Assembly: GCA_913031435.1 (NCBI GenBank)
Contig: CAJWFD010000005.1
Coordinates: 1-64,000 of the forward strand
DNA from: an uncultured Cryomorphaceae bacterium
Lineage (GTDB): Bacteria; Bacteroidota; Bacteroidia; Flavobacteriales; Schleiferiaceae
Direction: 5' to 3'
DNA: 64,000 nucleotides
In this document: piece after piece, positions 19,669-27,886 of the stretch
Numbering within the stretch: the stretch's first letter is position 1
Layout: every line of letters begins with the position of its first letter
Translations under genes and position numbers: made by a program
Notes under the pieces: model-generated
The model's database searches: none
Told to the model about the DNA's origin: nothing
The model's input: only the letters and a program-made list of their open reading frames with translations

Positions 19669-20199
19669 TTAAATAAATCTTGAGTCAGCCTCCATGACTT
19701 GGTGACAACTATTACAAGTCCTGAGCTCCTGACTTGCATAATATTCTTTGAATTTTGGCAGGAATTCATTTTCAATATCCTTGAGTTCAAAAAACGTCTC
19801 GTGCAACTTTTCGTTGCATGATTCGCAGAACCACATCAAGCCGTCCGTAAAGCCACGTCCTTGTCGTACACGCTCAATGACCAAGCCCAAACTTCCTTCG
19901 TGACGTATTGGGCTGTGTGGGGTTTTTGCAGGTACGACCATCATATCACCTGGCCCAAGCTCTAACGTTTCCGCATTACCATCTACCTGAACCTTGACCG
20001 TGATATGTCCTTCGAGTTGATAGAAAAATTCCTCTGTCTCATTGTAGTGGTAATCCTTACGAGCATTTGGACCCGCAACCACCATCACGATGAAATCATC
20101 GCTGTCAGGTGTTAAGTTTTTATTAGCGACAGGAGGCTTGAGCAGATGTCTGTTCTCGTCCAGCCACTTTTGGAAATTAAAAGGCTTCAATAATGACAT
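19669..20199 (-). CDS. nbaC: 3-hydroxyanthranilate 3,4-dioxygenase
   Basis: A 176-residue cupin dioxygenase that opens the ring of 3-hydroxyanthranilate. It has the family start KPFNFQKWLDENRHLLKPP, the cupin motif PNARKDYHYNETEEFFYQLEG (iron ligands His and Glu), and PAKTPHSP with the second histidine. The C-terminal rubredoxin-like iron site found in the bacterial form is intact: CESC and CNSC. I use the ATG at 20199 (MSLLKPF); the frame can be extended to a TTG at 20223, but that adds residues absent in the family. It is first on the minus-strand arm of the cluster, divergent from the aldehyde dehydrogenase gene. Confidence 0.94.
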   Translation of the reverse strand: MSLLKPFNFQKWLDENRHLLKPPVANKNLTPDSDDFIVMVVAGPNARKDYHYNETEEFFYQLEGHITVKVQVDGNAETLELGPGDMMVVPAKTPHSPIRHEGSLGLVIERVRQGRGFTDGLMWFCESCNEKLHETFFELKDIENEFLPKFKEYYASQELRTCNSCHQVMEADSRFI

Positions 20200-20268
20200 G
20201 AGTGTTGAATTTAAAAACGACAAGTTAGGGAAATTAGAGGTTGATGTGCAGGCAGTGTTTGGCTTGTG

Positions 20269-20276
20269 TATCTTCG
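20269..20276 (+). promoter_or_regulatory. Probable -7 box of the aldehyde dehydrogenase arm
   Basis: TATCTTCG matches TAnnTTTG at all but one position. No TTG has good spacing. A start near 20281 would give a 14-base leader to the ATG at 20295, and would place the longer upstream TTG start (20241) outside the transcript. Confidence 0.35.
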
Positions 20277-20294
20277 TGGGAACAGATTGACCTT

Positions 20295-21734
20295 ATGAAG
20301 ATTCTCAACTATATAAACGGAGTATTGCAAGCTCCTGTCAACAACCAGTATTTAGACAATACTAACCCCGCTACTGGGGAAATCTACGGGAGCATCCCTC
20401 GAAGCGATGCTGAAGATGTGGAGGCCGCCGTTCAGGCAGCAAAAAAAGCCTTCCCCTCATGGAGCTCGCTCTCTGCAGGACAACGCTCAAATTGGCTTTT
20501 AAAAATAGCGCAGGCTATTGAGGATCGCATGGATGAGCTGGCTTTAGCAGAAAGTATAGATAATGGGAAACCACTTTCTCTGGCTAAAGCAGTTGATATT
20601 CCACGAGCACGTGACAATTTCAAGTTTTATGCAACTGCCATTTTACATGACGCCTATGAAACCCATGACATGGGTGTAGACGGATTCAACTACACGCTTC
20701 GTCAACCTATTGGTGTTGCAGGTTGTATTTCTCCGTGGAATCTACCGCTATACCTCTTTAGCTGGAAAATAGCTCCTGCCTTGGCCTCTGGAAATACGGT
20801 GGTCGCCAAACCATCTGAGGTCACACCTGCGACGGCTTATTTACTGAGCGAAATACTACACGATATAGATTTTCCAAAGGGCGTACTCAATATTGTCCAT
20901 GGACTCGGCGGAGAAGTTGGAGCTTCTATTGTAGAACACCAGCATATCCAAGTTATTTCCTTTACTGGAGGAACGGAAACAGGGAAAGCTATTTCCAAGA
21001 TAGCCGCACCGATGTTTAAAAAACTTAGCTTAGAATTAGGAGGAAAAAATGCAAATGTGATTTTCAACGATTGTGATTTTGAGGAGGCGATCAAAACTAG
21101 TGTAAGGTCCTCCTTCGCTAACCAAGGTCAGATTTGTCTTTGCGGTTCCAGAATTTATGTTCAACGTGGTATCTATGATCAATTTAAAGCTGCCTTCTTA
21201 TCTCGCGTTGCAGGGCTGACGGTTGCAGACCCTCTGTCGGAGTCCGCACGAATGGGCGCTATTGTGAGTAAGGATCATTTTAATAAGGTGCTCTCTTATA
21301 TTGAATTAGCTCGGGAAGAGGGAGGAACATTACTCGCTGGAGGGTATCCAGTTAAATTAGAGGGAAAGTGCGAAAACGGTTACTTTATTGCCCCCACCGT
21401 CTTTGAGAATTTACCTATTGGTTGCCGCACAAATCAAGAAGAGATTTTTGGACCAGTGGTAACCTTAACTCCTTTTGACACAGAAGATGAAGCACTCACG
21501 CTTGCAAATGGCACTGTTTATGGCCTTGCATCGACAGTGTGGACTACAAATCTACAGACAGCACATAGAATGGCTGCAGGACTGCACGCTGGTATTATTT
21601 GGGTGAACTGTTGGCTGTATCGCGATCTCAGAACGCCTTTTGGAGGTGTTAAGCAGAGTGGTGTAGGTCGTGAAGGAGGGTTTGAGGCTCTTCGATTCTT
21701 TACGGAACCTAAAAATGTATGTATCAAATTATAA
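20295..21734 (+). CDS. nbaE: 2-aminomuconate-6-semialdehyde dehydrogenase
   Basis: A 479-residue NAD-dependent aldehyde dehydrogenase. Family motifs are PWNLPLYLFSWKIAPALASGN, FTGGTETG, the general base in LELGGKNANV, and the nucleophile in NQGQICLCGSRIYV. Its sequence type (hydroxymuconic/aminomuconic semialdehyde dehydrogenases) and its position facing the 3-hydroxyanthranilate dioxygenase and ACMSD genes make 2-aminomuconate semialdehyde the likely substrate, giving 2-aminomuconate. I start at the ATG at 20295 (MKILNYINGVLQAP); a TTG-initiated frame extends 18 codons further but overlaps the probable promoter. The next gene begins 8 bases downstream. Confidence 0.9.
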   Translation: MKILNYINGVLQAPVNNQYLDNTNPATGEIYGSIPRSDAEDVEAAVQAAKKAFPSWSSLSAGQRSNWLLKIAQAIEDRMDELALAESIDNGKPLSLAKAVDIPRARDNFKFYATAILHDAYETHDMGVDGFNYTLRQPIGVAGCISPWNLPLYLFSWKIAPALASGNTVVAKPSEVTPATAYLLSEILHDIDFPKGVLNIVHGLGGEVGASIVEHQHIQVISFTGGTETGKAISKIAAPMFKKLSLELGGKNANVIFNDCDFEEAIKTSVRSSFANQGQICLCGSRIYVQRGIYDQFKAAFLSRVAGLTVADPLSESARMGAIVSKDHFNKVLSYIELAREEGGTLLAGGYPVKLEGKCENGYFIAPTVFENLPIGCRTNQEEIFGPVVTLTPFDTEDEALTLANGTVYGLASTVWTTNLQTAHRMAAGLHAGIIWVNCWLYRDLRTPFGGVKQSGVGREGGFEALRFFTEPKNVCIKL

Positions 21735-21742
21735 AATAGTCC

Positions 21743-22507
21743 ATGAGTACAATAACAGAAAAGGCAAATAGCCTGCACATCAGTGCGAGAACACAGAAGC
21801 CTAGAGGGCAATTTTCTAACTCCGAACAGTATACTCTCGCGGAAGCCTATGATGTGCAGCATGAACTTATTCAACGCCGTATTAAAGAAGGTTTTCCATT
21901 AATTGGCGTGAAAATGGGTTTCACTTCGAAGGCGAAAATGATACAGATGGGGGTTGATGATATGATCATTGGTCAATTAACAGCTGATATGACCATCCAT
22001 AAAGATGAAGCCTTCAAAAAAAAACTGTTCATTCATCCTCGAGCTGAACCAGAAATAGCCTTCAGACTATCTAAAGACATTAATGGACCGTTAACCGTAG
22101 ACCAGCTTCATAATTATATTGATGGAGTAGCAGCAGCAATTGAAGTGATTGATTCACGATACGATAATTTTAAATTCTCGTTAGAAGATGTGGTCGCGGA
22201 TAATTGCAGTTCATCAGCGTATGCCGTAGGAGATTGGTGCGAAGTTCCACTGGGGTTAAACGGCTTAGACATGACCATGACTTTTGATGGAGCAATCACC
22301 GCTCAGGGTAACAGTGATGCTATTTTAGACAATCCGTTTGAAGCTTTATCCGCAGCTACCAGACTTGCCTCAGAATATGGTATTCCATTAAAGACTGGAA
22401 TGGTAGTTCTCGCCGGAGCGTCTACAGCAGCACATTTCATCAAAGACTCTTCTAGCGTTACTCTTGATGTAGATGGATTAGGCGTGGTGTCTTTTAATGT
22501 CGTCTAA
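21743..22507 (+). CDS. 4-oxalocrotonate decarboxylase / 2-keto-4-pentenoate hydratase family enzyme
   Basis: A 254-residue member of the fumarylacetoacetate-hydrolase superfamily. The motifs IGVKMGFTSKAKMIQMGV and HPRAEPEIAF, followed by VAAAIEVIDSRY, are those of DmpH/DmpE-type enzymes; the KMGFTSKAKM stretch favours the decarboxylase (4-oxalocrotonate to 2-oxopent-4-enoate) over the hydratase. In the 2-aminomuconate route it follows the deaminase, which is not encoded here. Co-transcribed with the aldehyde dehydrogenase (8-base gap). Decarboxylase versus hydratase cannot be settled from sequence alone. Confidence 0.85.
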   Translation: MSTITEKANSLHISARTQKPRGQFSNSEQYTLAEAYDVQHELIQRRIKEGFPLIGVKMGFTSKAKMIQMGVDDMIIGQLTADMTIHKDEAFKKKLFIHPRAEPEIAFRLSKDINGPLTVDQLHNYIDGVAAAIEVIDSRYDNFKFSLEDVVADNCSSSAYAVGDWCEVPLGLNGLDMTMTFDGAITAQGNSDAILDNPFEALSAATRLASEYGIPLKTGMVVLAGASTAAHFIKDSSSVTLDVDGLGVVSFNVV

Positions 22508-22542
22508 AAAAAACAAGCCGCTTCGGGGTACGAAGCGGCTTG
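22506..22542 (-). terminator. Rho-independent terminator
   Basis: CAAGCCGCTTCG and CGAAGCGGCTTG form a perfect 12-base stem around a 5-base loop. The T-run (eight T) lies on the minus-strand side, so it chiefly ends minus-strand transcripts coming from the barrel-protein gene. It also sits 6 bases after the plus-strand stop at 22507 and may help end that operon. Confidence 0.85.
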
Positions 22543-22654
22543 CTGAACAAAACCATGTTGCGTCAAGTGATTTAACCAAAAACACTATATCTAAAAAGAC
22601 GCTAATTGGTTCAATTCAAATCTTGTGCCAAAGTGTGGTAATGAATTGTTAATT

Positions 22655-23242
22655 CTACAATTCAACCCCTAAACTGACGAGTATCTGCGATCGCTCATAG
22701 CTCAGTGGGATGTCGTTCCAGGTACCAAGGTGGTCAGTGAAACTACCATAGTAGGTGACATCTAAACTGATCTTCCATAAATCAATACCCAGAGAAGCGT
22801 TATAGCCCGCTGTCGGCGTAGCAAAAGTATTGCTAAATGCATTATTGCTTATGGAGCCTTGGTAATGTACTCCCACTTCTGCTCTAGCAAATTTCAACAG
22901 GCGTATCCCTAAACCCGCATCCAACTGCAAGAACTTATGGTCAAATCGCTCGAAAAAAAAGTCATTGTTGCCGTCGTTTCCTTCTAAAAAATGTGTGTTT
23001 TCCGCATAAAAAAGAGAACCCGACGTATACAACTGATCACCTAAATATTGTCTTCCAAAAACACCTATATGATATCCATTGTCCAAAGTCTCTCCTTCAA
23101 AAATCTCTTGGGTTGAAGATGACGCGGCATCTAACCCTATGGCATTGAGATCATAATTCAATCCCGTACGAACTCCCCACCTACTCTGTCCTGTGACTGA
23201 AAGTGTTAGCCCAAAAGCCAGCAATATTATTATGTTTTTCAT
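22655..23242 (-). CDS. Outer-membrane beta-barrel protein, hypothetical
   Basis: A 195-residue protein with a signal peptide (MKNIIILLAFGLTLSVTGQ). The rest is alternating polar/aromatic strands ending in a strand and carboxyl-terminal residue pattern usual for outer-membrane barrels (SQILVSLGVEL). Examples of strands are WGVRTGLNYDLNAIG, YHIGVFGRQYL and RAEVGVHYQG. It resembles the small porin-like/OmpW-like barrels common in Bacteroidota but has no specific family I can name. It starts 25 bases after the sensor-like gene on the same strand, so the two are probably one unit. Confidence 0.7.
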   Translation of the reverse strand: MKNIIILLAFGLTLSVTGQSRWGVRTGLNYDLNAIGLDAASSSTQEIFEGETLDNGYHIGVFGRQYLGDQLYTSGSLFYAENTHFLEGNDGNNDFFFERFDHKFLQLDAGLGIRLLKFARAEVGVHYQGSISNNAFSNTFATPTAGYNASLGIDLWKISLDVTYYGSFTDHLGTWNDIPLSYERSQILVSLGVEL

Positions 23243-23267
23243 AGAGCTCTATTGTTTTCTCTTTAGC

Positions 23268-24602
23268 CTAAGGCAGTAATTGTGCCAATTGATCTTGAAG
23301 CTGAGAATTAATCACATAGACCACCTGACGCTTATCTGTTGGGGACTTTTCACGTAGAACTAGCTCTGAATTTAAAAGTTTTACTCCTAATTCGTTTAAT
23401 TCTTTTATAAATATGCTGCGCTGACGGCGCTGAACCTCCCAGCTTTTTTCCTGAACATTTAAAATACTGTTTAAGTCCTCCGCAAGTAAGGGACCGCTCA
23501 AGAGCTGACGTAACGTGTTCATTTGCGTTAAACTAAAGTTTTTATGGATTGTCTTAATCTTTCTAGATTTTAAATAAAAAACACTCCTTGATTTTAATAT
23601 TAAAAAAAGAATTAGCAATACTGAAAATAATAAAAACGCAAACTGCAAATATTTCTCAGCTGAGGAAAAGAATAGCGGTACTTGACCTTTACTCTGCATT
23701 TTAGTTACGAGGTACTCAAAACTATATCCTACCGAAATAACATCACTAATTTTCGGTATTAGAAGCGTATGCTTATCTAAGGTGTACATGCAATTAAAGC
23801 CACTCAAAGGTCCTGTTAAGTTGTATATCAATCCATTATCAATACCCCTATCAATGATCCTATTTCCATAAAAGTCAATTTCCCATGCCCCGATATTACT
23901 CATTACCAAAAGCGTAGTGTCCGTCATTCGATGATACACGTGTTCAACTCCTTTAAGGCCTGAGCTGAGGGTCCCTTTTTTTGACCAGGTATAGGTTATA
24001 AAGTCAAAAGCATACAACACATTATTGGCCTCTGCGTAAAACACATCTCGGCCTTTATCGTAAAAGCGCAAGCGGTTTTGTTCGTATTTGTCGGGCTTAA
24101 TAATAGGAAACGGTGCGTTGGACATATAGTTCCACTCCCTTCTGGCCTCCGAAAAATAAGTCAATAAATTATTTTCAATCCAAAAACCATAACCTCCAAA
24201 CGAGAAAATAGTATCCTTCCTCTGAAACTGGTAGGCATAAAAGTTATATCCTTGATAAAAGGTCCGATCTTGACGATCAATCGTGTTATTGAATGTGTCA
24301 ATCTCAAACACTCGGCCAGATCCGGAGAAAGTAGCCAACCATAATCCATCTCTTACAAACAGCTTCCCCAGTTCCCCTTTAAACAAATTACTATTCTCGC
24401 ATTTAACGATGAAACTCTGCAATGTATCAATGTGATTTTCGAAATATGCTAGGTGTTCCCCCGTAATCATAGATAAGACATGAATACTACTATCAGTAGG
24501 TGAACTCCATGAGACGGTTCCCTTCACTTCTTTACCGTTTACAGGGCTTAAGCACCATAATAACAGGAATCCTACAATACGTGATTTATGTTTTTTTAAC
24601 AT
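23268..24602 (-). CDS. Membrane-anchored sensor-like protein with cytoplasmic C-terminal domain
   Basis: A 444-residue protein in three parts. A signal peptide (MLKKHKSRIVGFLLLWCLSP) leads a large extracytoplasmic region (about 25-315), rich in W, Y and G, whose repeated short strands suggest a beta-propeller/kelch-like fold. One transmembrane helix follows (about 319-337, FAFLLFSVLLILFLIL). The cytoplasmic tail (338-444) is helical and basic: SLTQMNTLRQLL, then SWEVQRRQRSIFIKEL and SPTDKRQVVYVIN. The tail resembles a winged-helix-type region, so this may be a one-component transmembrane regulator that reads an external signal, but I do not recognise an exact family. It lies between the di-heme peroxidase genes and the barrel-protein gene. 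Confidence 0.65.
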   Translation of the reverse strand: MLKKHKSRIVGFLLLWCLSPVNGKEVKGTVSWSSPTDSSIHVLSMITGEHLAYFENHIDTLQSFIVKCENSNLFKGELGKLFVRDGLWLATFSGSGRVFEIDTFNNTIDRQDRTFYQGYNFYAYQFQRKDTIFSFGGYGFWIENNLLTYFSEARREWNYMSNAPFPIIKPDKYEQNRLRFYDKGRDVFYAEANNVLYAFDFITYTWSKKGTLSSGLKGVEHVYHRMTDTTLLVMSNIGAWEIDFYGNRIIDRGIDNGLIYNLTGPLSGFNCMYTLDKHTLLIPKISDVISVGYSFEYLVTKMQSKGQVPLFFSSAEKYLQFAFLLFSVLLILFLILKSRSVFYLKSRKIKTIHKNFSLTQMNTLRQLLSGPLLAEDLNSILNVQEKSWEVQRRQRSIFIKELNELGVKLLNSELVLREKSPTDKRQVVYVINSQLQDQLAQLLP

Positions 24603-24649
24603 GTGATTAATGTGTTATCCCTTTTTAATACTACATAAACATACGAATA

Positions 24650-24673
24650 AGTCCAATAGTAAGGAGTCCAATA
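24650..24673. repeat. Direct repeat AGTCCAATA x2 upstream of the sensor-like gene
   Basis: Two identical 9-base copies (24650-24658 and 24665-24673) are spaced 15 bases start to start, about 48-71 bases upstream of the ATG at 24602. They could be a tandem operator; they may also be chance. Confidence 0.35.
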
Positions 24674-24739
24674 AATCATAGCCGCTTAAAGCCCAGGTCC
24701 GTAAATATTTCTAGGCTTTTATATTTAGGCTGATTCGGT

Positions 24740-25705
24740 TTAAAGTGCCTCAATGAAACTCTGAAGTTCTAAGAGCTGAGATTTTGAAAGCCCAAGTGGC
24801 TGAATGAGTAGAGACTGATAATCATGTAGGCTTCCACCGGCGTTGTATTGAAGCAGCACATCCTCAAGTGTTGCGACAGAACCGTCATGCATGAAGGGTG
24901 CTGTAAGTGCTGCATTGCGCAATGATGGTACTTTGAAGGTATAAAAGTCCGAAGAATCTAGTGTAAGCTGACCGCGACCATAATCGCCGTCTAAGATGGA
25001 AGTACCATTATTATGAAAAGAATAATCTGTAAACAGCGGACCAGAGTGACATTTAGAGCAGTTGGCCACTCCATAAAATAGTTCCATACCTCTTTTCGCG
25101 GATGGTGTTATGGCATTATTATCTCCAGAAATGTAGGCATCTATATCAGCATCTCTAGAAATTAACGTACGCTCGTATTGAGCGATAGAACGTGTTATAG
25201 TGTAAGCGGTTGCAGAATCATTAAACGCTTGTAGGAACAACTTTTTGTACGTTGAGTCGTCGTTCAACCGATCCGCCAGTAGCACCATATTAAACGCCAT
25301 TTCATTGTGTTCTTGAATAGGTACTAAAATTTGCATTTCTAATGTGGGCACTCCTCCTTCCCTCATGAAATAGGGTTGATAACCTATGTTCAGTAAGGAT
25401 GGGGAATTACGAATTCCGAGTCGTCCTTCTACTCCTGGAGAAACAGCAAGGTCGTCTGCTAAAGCAAATTGAGGTTTATGACAAGAAGCACAACTGATTG
25501 AGGAGTCTACACTGAGTATAGGGTCTTCAAACAATTTCCTGCCAAGATTGATTTTGGATATCTCAGGTTGGTTGTCTTGAGGATAGGACATCTGTGGCCA
25601 ATTTGACAATGTTCCAGGTACTTCAGGTTCGTTTTTTTCGCAAGAAAACATCAGGATGATAAGTCCTACAGTAGCGAGTTTAGAAAGGTGAGCTGAAGCG
25701 TTCAT
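24740..25705 (-). CDS. Di-heme cytochrome c peroxidase / MauG-family lipoprotein (second copy)
   Basis: A 321-residue lipoprotein (signal KLATVGLIILMFSC, cysteine at residue 22). It has two c-type heme sites, CASCH (72-76) and CSKCH (216-220), spaced as in the bacterial cytochrome c peroxidase/MauG family. It keeps APFMHDGSVATLEDVL near the C-terminus, the segment around the high-potential heme. Members either reduce hydrogen peroxide or form a bis-Fe(IV) state that oxidises a protein partner. Its start codon lies 26 bases inside the end of the preceding di-heme gene, so the two are co-translated. The partner is probably the MbnP-like product two genes upstream. Confidence 0.88.
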   Translation of the reverse strand: MNASAHLSKLATVGLIILMFSCEKNEPEVPGTLSNWPQMSYPQDNQPEISKINLGRKLFEDPILSVDSSISCASCHKPQFALADDLAVSPGVEGRLGIRNSPSLLNIGYQPYFMREGGVPTLEMQILVPIQEHNEMAFNMVLLADRLNDDSTYKKLFLQAFNDSATAYTITRSIAQYERTLISRDADIDAYISGDNNAITPSAKRGMELFYGVANCSKCHSGPLFTDYSFHNNGTSILDGDYGRGQLTLDSSDFYTFKVPSLRNAALTAPFMHDGSVATLEDVLLQYNAGGSLHDYQSLLIQPLGLSKSQLLELQSFIEAL

Positions 25706-26747
25706 CTTGAATGAGTTCTTGATCCGTCAATGTATGCAAAAAGGAGACCAAGTCACTTATATCCTGATCATTCAGCATCAAACCTGTTCCCATCGTCATT
25801 TGTAACGCCTGATCTAGCGTTGGGCTAGATTGTAATCCCGTATTGTAGTGTTGCACCACCTCTTCGAGCGTTTGGAAAATTCCATCATGCATATAAGGAG
25901 GTGTTAATGCAATATTTCTAAGGGTGGTCGTTTTCATTAATCCTATATCAGCGGAGTCGGCGGTTACGATAAACCGTCCCAAATCCGAGTTTAATGAATC
26001 CGTACCGTTATTCATGTAGGTGGGTGAATCAAACGTCTTGCCGCCGTGACAGTGTCCACAATCTGCGCCACTAGCATCTGGAAAGAAGGGGTTGTATTCT
26101 CCAAAAAACAACTCCCGACCCCGGTCCTCATTTTCTGTAAGCAAGGCGGATCCATTAAGGTATTGGTCGTACTTGCTCCTATACGAGACTATGCTGTTCA
26201 TAAACTGTTCTAAGGCCAGCGATACGAGATAAGAGCTTGGTTCTGCTGTTCCAAAAGCACGTAAAAACTGATGCGTATACAAAGTGTCTTGCCCGAGTTT
26301 TTCTATTACATTTTCCAGTGTCTCATCCATTTCTATGGCATCTTGGATGGGCAGTAAGCTTTGATCTCTCAATTTCTCAGCACGTCCATCCCAAAAATAT
26401 CCATTAGTATTCCAAAGCATGTTAACCGCGCTCATGGCTTGTCGATGACCCATGTCACCATGAATTCCTGTGCTGAATTTTGACGTGTCCGAAAATGCAT
26501 TTATCTGCTTATGGCAAGAGGAGCATGACATTGAATTATCTCCGCTAAGTCGATTCTCATAAAACAGCATCCTTCCCAGCTGTACGCCTTGATTTGTCAG
26601 CTTGTTATCCAAAGGGATTTCTGGAGTAGAAAGTGCTCCATATTCGAGTGAATAAGAAGTTTGGTCAATGACCGGGTTTGGTGGTGTTTTGGTACAACTC
26701 CACATCATTAATAATACAGCAATGGTTATACCCGCTAGACGTATCAT
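25680..26747 (-). CDS. Di-heme cytochrome c peroxidase / MauG (MbnH-like) lipoprotein
   Basis: A 355-residue lipoprotein (signal ITIAVLLMMWSC, cysteine 18) with heme sites CSSCH (75-79) and CGHCH (230-234). The family segment PPYMHDGIFQTLEEVV is at about residues 283-298. It overlaps the MbnP-like gene by 4 bases (ATGA). In methanotrophs and many other bacteria an mbnP gene is followed directly by mbnH, a di-heme MauG-family enzyme that oxidises a tryptophan of MbnP to kynurenine and thereby makes a copper site. The gene order here fits that pair. Whether this copy or the second one is the true MbnH equivalent cannot be told from sequence. Confidence 0.88.
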   Translation of the reverse strand: MIRLAGITIAVLLMMWSCTKTPPNPVIDQTSYSLEYGALSTPEIPLDNKLTNQGVQLGRMLFYENRLSGDNSMSCSSCHKQINAFSDTSKFSTGIHGDMGHRQAMSAVNMLWNTNGYFWDGRAEKLRDQSLLPIQDAIEMDETLENVIEKLGQDTLYTHQFLRAFGTAEPSSYLVSLALEQFMNSIVSYRSKYDQYLNGSALLTENEDRGRELFFGEYNPFFPDASGADCGHCHGGKTFDSPTYMNNGTDSLNSDLGRFIVTADSADIGLMKTTTLRNIALTPPYMHDGIFQTLEEVVQHYNTGLQSSPTLDQALQMTMGTGLMLNDQDISDLVSFLHTLTDQELIQDERFSSPF

Positions 26748-27700
26748 CTAATAATAACTCGTTCCGTGCTAACGCTTTTACCCTGTCTTAATATCACAAT
26801 GTATACACCTGTTTTATTTATAACGAAGCGTTCTTTCGTTTGTTCAGCGGTGCGGTGTTCAATCTTTTGACCTAATACATTTATCACCTCTATCTGAGAA
26901 CCAAGTGGTACTGTAAGCCAGAAGCTTCCATTCGCAGGGTTGGGATATATTACAAAGTCTAAATGCTCTAATTCCTTATCACTTAACGCCGCATTTCCCT
27001 CTGAAGAGGAGAAGACGTGATTATTCATGTTAACTAACGATTGACGCGCAGAGCCGCTTTCTCCATGAGAAATAACTCCCTGACCAACCGCTATTCCTTG
27101 GGTAAGCGCATCGTAGTTTGCTACTAGTTTAATCTCTAACGTATCTGTACCCACAGCAACTCCTGAAGTTGATATGGTTTGCATAGCGTAGTTTACATCA
27201 CCTAGACCATGCAATTCAAAGCCTTGATTTAAGGATGATGAACCCATACCTTCTGCCGCGATAAATCTATATCCAGCTGACCAACCCCAGTGCATGGAAG
27301 GAGATTTGGGCGCTAAAGGACTCTGAGATGAATAGATGGATGGATCCAAGTGGTTTAAGCTCGTACCTACTCCTATGGCAAATCTTACAGCCGTAACGCT
27401 GTCTAAACTCTGACTACCTAAATAAAGGTTTGTTGTTGCAGCGTCTAGCGCATCAATCAACACTACTTCAGGGTAATTAAATACGGAGTCATTGTCATAG
27501 ATAACTTGAATATCCCCCATGTAGTATTCTAGACGTGAAAAATTGAATTGGTTGCCTAAGTTATTTACCCCTATTGATGAACTAGTTAAGGGTGCAGAAG
27601 CCATCGTGTGATCAATAGTCAATACCAACTCTTTTGTAGACTGCGAAAAGAGAGTGACACTAAATATAAAAGCGAAAAAGATGAGTATTATTTTTCTCAT
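26744..27700 (-). CDS. MbnP-like protein with T9SS type A sorting domain
   Basis: A 318-residue secreted protein: signal peptide (1-19), an MbnP-family domain (about 22-205), and a C-terminal T9SS sorting domain (about 245-318, starting DFVIYPNPANGSFWL and ending with KTGVYIVILRQG). The MbnP hallmark is PSMHWGWSAGYRF with Trp138 and Trp140; earlier family segments are NNLGNQFNFSRLEYYMGDI and VTAVRFAIGVG. MbnP proteins bind copper, and in studied cases a conserved tryptophan is converted to kynurenine by MbnH. The T9SS tail implies that this version is exported across the outer membrane and displayed or released. It is first in an operon with two di-heme enzymes. Confidence 0.85.
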   Translation of the reverse strand: MRKIILIFFAFIFSVTLFSQSTKELVLTIDHTMASAPLTSSSIGVNNLGNQFNFSRLEYYMGDIQVIYDNDSVFNYPEVVLIDALDAATTNLYLGSQSLDSVTAVRFAIGVGTSLNHLDPSIYSSQSPLAPKSPSMHWGWSAGYRFIAAEGMGSSSLNQGFELHGLGDVNYAMQTISTSGVAVGTDTLEIKLVANYDALTQGIAVGQGVISHGESGSARQSLVNMNNHVFSSSEGNAALSDKELEHLDFVIYPNPANGSFWLTVPLGSQIEVINVLGQKIEHRTAEQTKERFVINKTGVYIVILRQGKSVSTERVIIR

Positions 27701-27886
27701 TGTAGACGATTAAATTTGGAACCAATGTACTCATTAAATAAAGAGGGCTATGGAAAAGAAAGATATCGAATAAGCAGTGTAAATACGCTTTAAGAGTGGG
27801 ATACACTAAAACAGAACTACTCTTTCGGATGTTCTAAAAAACAATAAACCCTTGACCTTGTTAAAACTGCTATAAATAACTACGCT

